Source of the DNA: Eshraghiella sp964441705 | GTDB lineage: Bacteria > Bacillota > Clostridia > Lachnospirales > Lachnospiraceae | DNA: 10,877 nucleotides | Assembly (NCBI GenBank): GCA_964441705.1 | Contig: CAYTWF010000083.1 | Span: 1 to 10,877 of the forward strand | Direction: 5' to 3' | Shown: positions 6,934-10,877 of the stretch, piece by piece | Position numbering within the stretch: the first letter of the stretch is position 1 | How the letters are laid out: every line of letters begins with the position of its first letter | Notes under the pieces: model-generated | Told to the model about the DNA's origin: nothing | The model's input: only the letters and a program-made list of their open reading frames with translations | Database searches by the model: none | Translations under genes and position numbers: made by a program

Positions 6934-6973
6934 ATGCAATTGCGTATTTGAGATGCAGAAAGGTTATGATGAT

Positions 6974-8176
6974 ATGTTTGAGAATTTAAGAGATTTAGCG
7001 ATTATAATCGCAGCAGCAGAACTTTTTGGTCTTCTTGCAAGGAAGATTAAATTACCACAGGTAGTTGGACAGATAGTAGCAGGACTCCTTATTGGACCTT
7101 GTCTGCTTGGCTGGACCAGCAATACCGAATATATTAAGATATTTGCAGAGGTAGGAGTTATACTCCTCATGTTTTCAGCAGGACTTGAGACTAATATCAA
7201 GACACTTATCAAGACAGGACCAATAGCACTGCTTATGGCATTTATGGGCGTGCTTGTACCACTTGGATTAGGCACATTGCTTACACAGATGTTTTATGGC
7301 TGGGATGCGATAGGCTCAATTGCTTTCTTTAAAGCAATGTTTATTGGTGTTATTATGACAGCCACATCAGTAAGTATTACAGTACAGACATTAAAGGAGC
7401 TTGGAAAGCTTAAGACTGAGCTTGGAACAACAATTGTAAGTGCTGCAATTATTGATGATGTTATTGGAATTGTAGTTCTTACAGTAGTACTTGGTGCAGC
7501 AGAGGGTTCAAGCAGTGGAGTTGGAATGATTCTCCTTAAGACATTACTGTTCTTTGTACTTGCTGCAGCTCTTGGATTTGTACTATATAAGCTTTTTGCA
7601 TTTTTGGATAAAAGATATCCTCATATGAGAAGAATTGTTATTTTCAGTATTGCTTTGTGCTTTGCACTTTCATATGTTGCAGAGGAGTATTTTGGAATAG
7701 CAGATATTACAGGTGCTTATGTTGCCGGAGTTATTCTGTGTAATATTCAGGATTCTCATTATGTAGACAGAAGAGTTAATATTACCTCTTATCTTTTCTT
7801 TGGACCAATATTTTTTGCAAGCATTGGTCTGAAGACTGATATATCCAAGATGACATGGGAGCTTGCCGCATTCAGCATATGCTTTGTTATTGTAGCAATT
7901 GTTGGTAAAATAATTGGTTGTGGTTTTGCAGCAAAGGTTACTAAGCATACCTGGAAGGAATCGCTTATCTGTGGTGTCGGTATGATGACCAGAGGTGAGG
8001 TAGCACTTATTGTTGCTCAGAAGGGACTTGATGCCGGTATTATTGCAGCAGAGGATTTCACACCTGTTATTCTTCTTATAATATTTACGTCAGTGCTGAC
8101 ACCGGTTCTTTTAAAACTTATGTTCAAGAATAAGAAGGGTCTGTCAGAGACTAAGATGGCGGAGATATCTGAGTAA
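6974..8176 (+). CDS. Cation:proton antiporter, CPA2 (NapA/GerN/Kef-like) family
   Basis: This 400-residue membrane protein has about 12-13 hydrophobic segments. Family marks are LARKIKLPQVVGQIVAGLLIGP at the N-terminus, MFSAGLE, the TATSVSITVQTLKELG segment of the broken helix 4, IIDDVIG with the ion-binding pair D161 and D162, and MMTRGEVALIVAQ near the C-terminus. The paired aspartates suggest electrogenic Na+ or K+ for H+ exchange in the cytoplasmic membrane. No RCK/TrkA-N nucleotide-binding domain follows, unlike full KefB/KefC proteins, so ligand gating of that type is unlikely. I chose the ATG at 6974 because GAAAGG (6958-6963) lies ten bases upstream; the in-frame ATG at 6953 has no site, and a TTG at 6905 would overlap the promoter. 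It differs from the first antiporter of the window in sequence and control, having its own promoter and no visible riboswitch. Confidence 0.92.
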   Translation: MFENLRDLAIIIAAAELFGLLARKIKLPQVVGQIVAGLLIGPCLLGWTSNTEYIKIFAEVGVILLMFSAGLETNIKTLIKTGPIALLMAFMGVLVPLGLGTLLTQMFYGWDAIGSIAFFKAMFIGVIMTATSVSITVQTLKELGKLKTELGTTIVSAAIIDDVIGIVVLTVVLGAAEGSSSGVGMILLKTLLFFVLAAALGFVLYKLFAFLDKRYPHMRRIVIFSIALCFALSYVAEEYFGIADITGAYVAGVILCNIQDSHYVDRRVNITSYLFFGPIFFASIGLKTDISKMTWELAAFSICFVIVAIVGKIIGCGFAAKVTKHTWKESLICGVGMMTRGEVALIVAQKGLDAGIIAAEDFTPVILLIIFTSVLTPVLLKLMFKNKKGLSETKMAEISE

Positions 8177-8206
8177 AAGGGACTATTGAATATATCTTAT
8201 GTCGGA

Positions 8207-8235
8207 TTGAATCTGTAATTATGATTAAATATACT
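8207..8235 (+). promoter_or_regulatory. Sigma-A promoter for the coiled-coil/J-domain gene
   Basis: TTGAAT (8207-8212) and TATACT (8230-8235) are separated by 17 bases. A second TATACT overlaps at 8235-8240. The predicted start near 8242 leaves a leader of about 37 bases before the ATG at 8279. I see no terminator for the antiporter gene in the 97 bases before this promoter's end. Confidence 0.7.
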
Positions 8236-8278
8236 ATACTTAGTAGTTATTTTAGCCGGATGTATGGGAGATATAATT

Positions 8279-8779
8279 ATGGATAATGGCAATCAGTATT
8301 GTGAAGATAAAGAATGGCTTTTTCGTGAGAATGTAAGGCTGATGCAGGAGAGAGAAGCTCTTGAGGCAGAACGCTTGACCTTTGAACAGGAGAAGAGAGA
8401 CAGAGCGCTTGAGAATGACCGAAGAGAGACGTCTATAAGATTTCAGATGAAGCGTCTTGATATGGAAAGGCAGCTGTTTGATAAGAAGCTGGAGATTCTT
8501 GAGAGAGAGTATAGAAGACTGGCTGATGATAAGCAGCAGTTTGAGAGTATTCGCAAGGATTATGAAGCACACAGGAGCTACCGCTCATATAGAACAGTGA
8601 AGAGCATTACATCTGCGGATGCAGATATCCTTTTCAAAGGTGTTAATAATGAGCTTGCGCTTAAGAAACGTTACAGGGATTTACTCAAGATATTCCATCC
8701 GGATAATCTTAATGGCGATGCTGAGGTAATTCAGGATATTAATAAAGAATATGATTCTCTTAAGAGAATGTATTGCTAG
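8279..8779 (+). CDS. Coiled-coil protein with C-terminal J-domain-like segment
   Basis: This 166-residue soluble protein has two parts. Residues 10-100 are extremely rich in Glu, Arg, Lys, Gln and Leu (for example REALEAERLTFEQEKRD and KLEILEREYRRLADDKQQ) and should form a long coiled coil. Residues 118-165 resemble a J-domain: ADILFKGVNNELALKKRYRD, then FHPDNLNGD with the HPD tripeptide at 140-142, then a helix IQDINKEYDSLKRMY. HPD is the motif by which DnaJ proteins stimulate the ATPase of DnaK-type chaperones. This segment looks like helices II and III with a reduced helix I. There is no zinc finger or substrate domain of classical DnaJ. The start at 8279 follows GGAG (8267-8270) by eight bases; the ATG at 8264 lies upstream of that site. 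The likely role is a small DnaK co-chaperone or adaptor; partner and substrate are unknown. Confidence 0.8.
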   Translation: MDNGNQYCEDKEWLFRENVRLMQEREALEAERLTFEQEKRDRALENDRRETSIRFQMKRLDMERQLFDKKLEILEREYRRLADDKQQFESIRKDYEAHRSYRSYRTVKSITSADADILFKGVNNELALKKRYRDLLKIFHPDNLNGDAEVIQDINKEYDSLKRMYC

Positions 8780-8785
8780 ACAATG

Positions 8786-8820
8786 TAAAGGGCAGCTTCG
8801 GCTGCCCTTTAAGTATTTTT
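8786..8820 (+). terminator. Strong intrinsic terminator with UUCG loop
   Basis: TAAAGGGCAGC (8786-8796) pairs perfectly with GCTGCCCTTTA (8801-8811), making 11 bp around a TTCG tetraloop. It is followed by AGTATTTTT (8812-8820). The T run starts a few bases after the stem, which could let some transcripts through. It lies seven bases after the J-domain gene's stop and ten bases before the next ATG. Confidence 0.85.
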
Positions 8821-8829
8821 GAGGTGATT

Positions 8830-9522
8830 ATGAAAGAGATTTTTACTAGAACAGAAAAGCTGTTTGGTGAGGCAGGAATGAAAAAACTGGAGAATGCGCA
8901 TGTTGCAGTATTTGGAGCAGGTGGTGTTGGCGGATATGTTGTTGAGGCACTTGTAAGAAGTGGTGTGGGACATATTGATGTTATCGATAAGGATGTAGTT
9001 GATATTACCAATATTAACAGACAGATTATTGCTACAATGGACACGATTGGACAGGATAAAACAGATGTAATCTGTGCAAGAGCAAGGTCTATTAATCCTG
9101 ATATAGATATTAAAGGAATTAAGTGCTTTTTTCTTCCGGATACTGCGCAGCAGTTTGATTTTACAATATATGATTATGTAGTTGATGCAATTGATAATGT
9201 AACAGCTAAAATAGAGCTTGTTATGAGATGCAGGGAAAGTAATACACCAATAATTGCAAGCATGGGAACGGGTAATAAGCTGGACCCGTCAAAGCTGGAG
9301 ATTACTGATATATACAAGACCAGTGTATGTCCTCTTGCCAGAGTTATGCGACAGGAGCTTAGGAAAAGACAGGTTGCAAGACTGGATGTATTGTTCTCAA
9401 CTGAGACACCAATACATTCGGAGAACGAACCACGAACTCCGGGAAGCACGGCATTTGTTCCGTCTTCGGCAGGTCTTTTAATTGCCTCATACGTGGTTAG
9501 ACAGCTTTTAAAAAAAGGGTAA
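8830..9522 (+). CDS. tcdA: TcdA-type tRNA threonylcarbamoyladenosine dehydratase (E1-like)
   Basis: This 230-residue protein belongs to the ThiF/MoeB/E1-like adenylating superfamily. The nucleotide-binding GAGGVGG is at 29-35, followed by VIDKDVVDITNINRQ (D53, D55, N61, N63, R64, Q65), GQDKTDV (K77), VVDAIDN, and TSVCPLARVMR with C167. The NINRQ form and the CPLARVMR region match TcdA (CsdL/YgdL) rather than MoeB or ThiF, and the CxxC zinc pairs of MoeB/ThiF are absent. TcdA uses ATP to cyclise the t6A base at position 37 of ANN-decoding tRNAs to ct6A. The protein is shorter than E. coli TcdA, mostly at the C-terminus. The start is the ATG at 8830 after GAGGTGA (8821-8827); the TTG at 8773 precedes the terminator and is rejected. 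The gene sits just behind a terminator, and I find no promoter for it. Confidence 0.88.
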   Translation: MKEIFTRTEKLFGEAGMKKLENAHVAVFGAGGVGGYVVEALVRSGVGHIDVIDKDVVDITNINRQIIATMDTIGQDKTDVICARARSINPDIDIKGIKCFFLPDTAQQFDFTIYDYVVDAIDNVTAKIELVMRCRESNTPIIASMGTGNKLDPSKLEITDIYKTSVCPLARVMRQELRKRQVARLDVLFSTETPIHSENEPRTPGSTAFVPSSAGLLIASYVVRQLLKKG

Positions 9523-9528
9523 AGCTGA

Positions 9529-9556
9529 TTGACAAGTATTGCCAATGTGCTAAAAT
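9529..9556 (+). promoter_or_regulatory. Strong sigma-A promoter for ilvN
   Basis: Perfect TTGACA (9529-9534) and TAAAAT (9551-9556) are separated by 16 bases, and TGC before the -10 gives an extended TGn element. It begins seven bases after the tcdA stop. The predicted leader is about 38 bases long, and I see no T-box, leader peptide or attenuator in it. Confidence 0.8.
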
Positions 9557-9601
9557 AAATTAAAGCTATATAACATATATTTCATTGATGGAAGGTGCAT
9601 T

Positions 9602-10093
9602 ATGAGAAAAATGGTTTTATCATTGCTTGTTCGCAATGAAGCCGGCGTTACAAGCCGTATATCAGGTCTTTTTACAAGGAGAGGCTACAATATTGACAGT
9701 TTTACAGGAGGAGTTACGGAGAATCCTCATATATCAAGAATTACAGTTGTTGTTACCGGAGATGATGATATTCTGGAGCAGGTTACCAAGCAGCTTAGTA
9801 AGCTTGAGGATGTGGTTGAGATGGAGGAGCTTGAGCCGGAGACCTCTGTATGCAGGGAATTGATTTTAGTTCGGGTGGCTGTTAATGAGATTCAGAGACC
9901 GGAGGTTGTATCTGTGGCAGATATTTTCAGGGCTAATGTAGTGGATGTTGCCAAGGACTCACTTATGATTGAACTTACAGGCAATAAGTCTAAGCTGGAC
10001 GCATTTCTTGAGCTGCTTGCAGGCTATGAGATTCTTGGAATTGCAAGAACCGGACTTACCGGACTGTGCAGAGGAAGTGTGCTGGACAGATAA
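9602..10093 (+). CDS. ilvN: Acetolactate synthase regulatory (small) subunit
   Basis: This 163-residue protein has the usual length of the small subunit (IlvN/IlvH). An N-terminal ACT domain (about 3-76) shows VRNEAGVTSRISGLF (11-24), RRGYNIDSF and VTGDDDILEQVTKQLSKL. The C-terminal domain (about 85-158) shows ELILVRVAVN, FRANVVDVAKDSLMIELTGN and GIARTGL. The subunit activates the catalytic ilvB product and gives it feedback inhibition by valine in the cytoplasm; acetolactate synthase carries out the first shared step of valine, leucine and isoleucine synthesis. GGAAGGTG lies just before the ATG. Its product pathway continues with ilvC, 103 bases downstream. No ilvB gene lies upstream: the preceding gene is tcdA. 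The large subunit must be encoded elsewhere or after ilvC. Confidence 0.94.
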   Translation: MRKMVLSLLVRNEAGVTSRISGLFTRRGYNIDSFTGGVTENPHISRITVVVTGDDDILEQVTKQLSKLEDVVEMEELEPETSVCRELILVRVAVNEIQRPEVVSVADIFRANVVDVAKDSLMIELTGNKSKLDAFLELLAGYEILGIARTGLTGLCRGSVLDR

Positions 10094-10104
10094 TTAAAAA
10101 GTTC

Positions 10105-10132
10105 TTGACAATAGCAGATTAGGCGGTATAAT
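10105..10132 (+). promoter_or_regulatory. Consensus sigma-A promoter for ilvC
   Basis: TTGACA (10105-10110) and TATAAT (10127-10132) are both perfect and separated by 16 bases. The -10 overlaps the left arm of the dyad at 10130-10171, and the predicted start near 10139 is inside that arm. The 5' leader to the GTG start would be about 58 bases. Confidence 0.88.
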
Positions 10133-10171
10133 AGTTGTATGACAACGAACGAGAGATGTCATACAACTATT
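10130..10171 (+). promoter_or_regulatory. 15-bp perfect inverted repeat at the ilvC promoter
   Basis: AATAGTTGTATGACA (10130-10144) is exactly complementary to TGTCATACAACTATT (10157-10171) around a 12-base spacer. The left arm overlaps the -10 hexamer and the predicted transcription start; the right arm is followed by the T-rich GTTTATTATTA and then the Shine-Dalgarno. It could be an operator for a repressor, a terminator for RNA coming from ilvN, or a 5' stem in the ilvC mRNA. The sequence alone does not decide between these. Confidence 0.7.
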
Positions 10172-10196
10172 GTTTATTATTACGGAGGTATTTATT

Positions 10197-10877
10197 GTGT
10201 CAGAAGCAAAAATGTATTATCAGGAAGATTGTAACTTATCATTATTAGATGGCAAGACAATCGCAATCATCGGCTATGGCAGCCAGGGACATGCTCATGC
10301 ATTAAATCTTAAGGAATCAGGATGCAATGTTATCATTGGTCTTTACAATGGTTCCAAGTCATGGAAGAGAGCAGAAGAGCAGGGATTTGAAGTGTTTACA
10401 GCAGCTGAAGCAGCTAAGAGAGCTGATATCATCATGATTCTTATTAATGATGAGTTACAGGCAGATATGTATAAGAATGATATTGAGCCTAATCTTGAAG
10501 CAGGCAACATGCTTATGTTCGCTCATGGTTTTAACATTCATTTCGGATGTATTAAGCCACCAGCAGATGTTGATGTTACCATGATTGCTCCTAAGGCACC
10601 AGGACATACAGTACGTTCAGAGTATCAGGCAGGCAAAGGAACTCCTTGTCTTGTAGCTGTTGAGCAGAACGCTACAGGTAAGGCATTAGACCTTGCACTT
10701 GCTTATGCATTGGGAATTGGTGGAGCAAGAGCAGGTGTTCTTGAGACAACCTTCAGAACAGAGACAGAGACAGACCTTTTCGGTGAGCAGGCAGTACTTT
10801 GTGGTGGTGTGTGTGCACTTATGCAGGCTGGATTTGAGACATTAGTAGAAGCAGGATATGATGAAAGAAATGCATAC
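10197..10877 (+). CDS. ilvC: Ketol-acid reductoisomerase, N-terminal 227 residues (partial)
   Basis: The gene runs off the window end in frame. The enzyme isomerises and reduces acetolactate or acetohydroxybutyrate with NAD(P)H and Mg2+ in branched-chain amino acid synthesis. The Rossmann motif IGYGSQGHAHALNL is at 25-38, AHGFNIHF with H110 follows, then APKAPGHTVRSEY, and LETTFRTETETDLFGEQAVLCGG, whose D193 and E197 are the expected Mg2+ ligands. The start is GTG at 10197, eight bases after GGAGG (10184-10188); the first ATG at 10212 is too far from that site. The cofactor loop reads IGLYNGSKSW (47-56), with Tyr-Asn where many NADPH-specific enzymes have an Arg, so cofactor preference is open. 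The remaining C-terminal helical domain lies beyond the window. Confidence 0.95.
   Translation, partial: MSEAKMYYQEDCNLSLLDGKTIAIIGYGSQGHAHALNLKESGCNVIIGLYNGSKSWKRAEEQGFEVFTAAEAAKRADIIMILINDELQADMYKNDIEPNLEAGNMLMFAHGFNIHFGCIKPPADVDVTMIAPKAPGHTVRSEYQAGKGTPCLVAVEQNATGKALDLALAYALGIGGARAGVLETTFRTETETDLFGEQAVLCGGVCALMQAGFETLVEAGYDERNAY

Noticed and set aside
6905..6973. Longer starts for the CPA2 antiporter at 6905 (TTG) and 6953 (ATG)
   Set aside because: The first coincides with the promoter -35; the second lacks a ribosome site, while GAAAGG suits the ATG at 6974.
9502..9527. Inverted repeat CAGCTTT/AAAGCTG around the tcdA stop, as a terminator
   Set aside because: Seven weak pairs with a 12-base loop and no T run after it; it runs into the ilvN promoter.

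Overview
The window looks like a chromosomal stretch from an anaerobic Gram-positive bacterium of the Clostridia, most likely Lachnospiraceae. The reasons are low-to-moderate GC, strong AGGAGG-type ribosome binding sites, near-consensus sigma-A promoters in short gaps, a LytR-CpsA-Psr wall enzyme, a domain-permuted GH3 glycosidase of the kind known from rumen and gut Clostridia, and a GGGtGRT-family protein. The placement is inferred from gene content; no database search was run. All ten recognised genes and one possible micro-ORF are on the + strand. I see no tRNA, rRNA, CRISPR array or mobile element, and no gene-free stretch longer than about 145 bases.

Layout: (1) The 3' end of a GGGtGRT-family gene. 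(2) A fluoride riboswitch with a clear intrinsic-terminator expression platform, followed by a cation:proton antiporter. (3) A LytR-CpsA-Psr gene with its own extended -10 promoter. (4) A 922-residue GH3 beta-glucosidase with permuted domains, whose Shine-Dalgarno lies inside a 19-bp terminator-like hairpin. (5) A possible 21-residue hydrophobic peptide, then an aldo/keto reductase with a C-terminal ferredoxin-like domain. (6) A second, CPA2-type antiporter with its own promoter. (7) A coiled-coil protein ending in a J-domain-like HPD segment, closed by a strong UUCG terminator. (8) A TcdA-type E1-like tRNA-modification enzyme. (9) ilvN and the start of ilvC, each with a strong promoter; the ilvC promoter overlaps a 15-bp perfect inverted repeat.

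Most genes seem to be transcribed singly: six promoters with 16-17 bp spacers can be placed, several of them inside the end of the preceding gene. ilvN and ilvC serve branched-chain amino acid synthesis. The two antiporters belong to ion and pH homeostasis, but only the first is under fluoride control. The GH3 enzyme and the aldo/keto reductase may form one transcript. The items most worth a second look are regulatory: the fluoride switch on an antiporter rather than on crcB or eriC, and two places (before the GH3 gene and before ilvC) where a promoter is embedded in a long dyad, so that read-through RNA and locally started RNA would fold differently.
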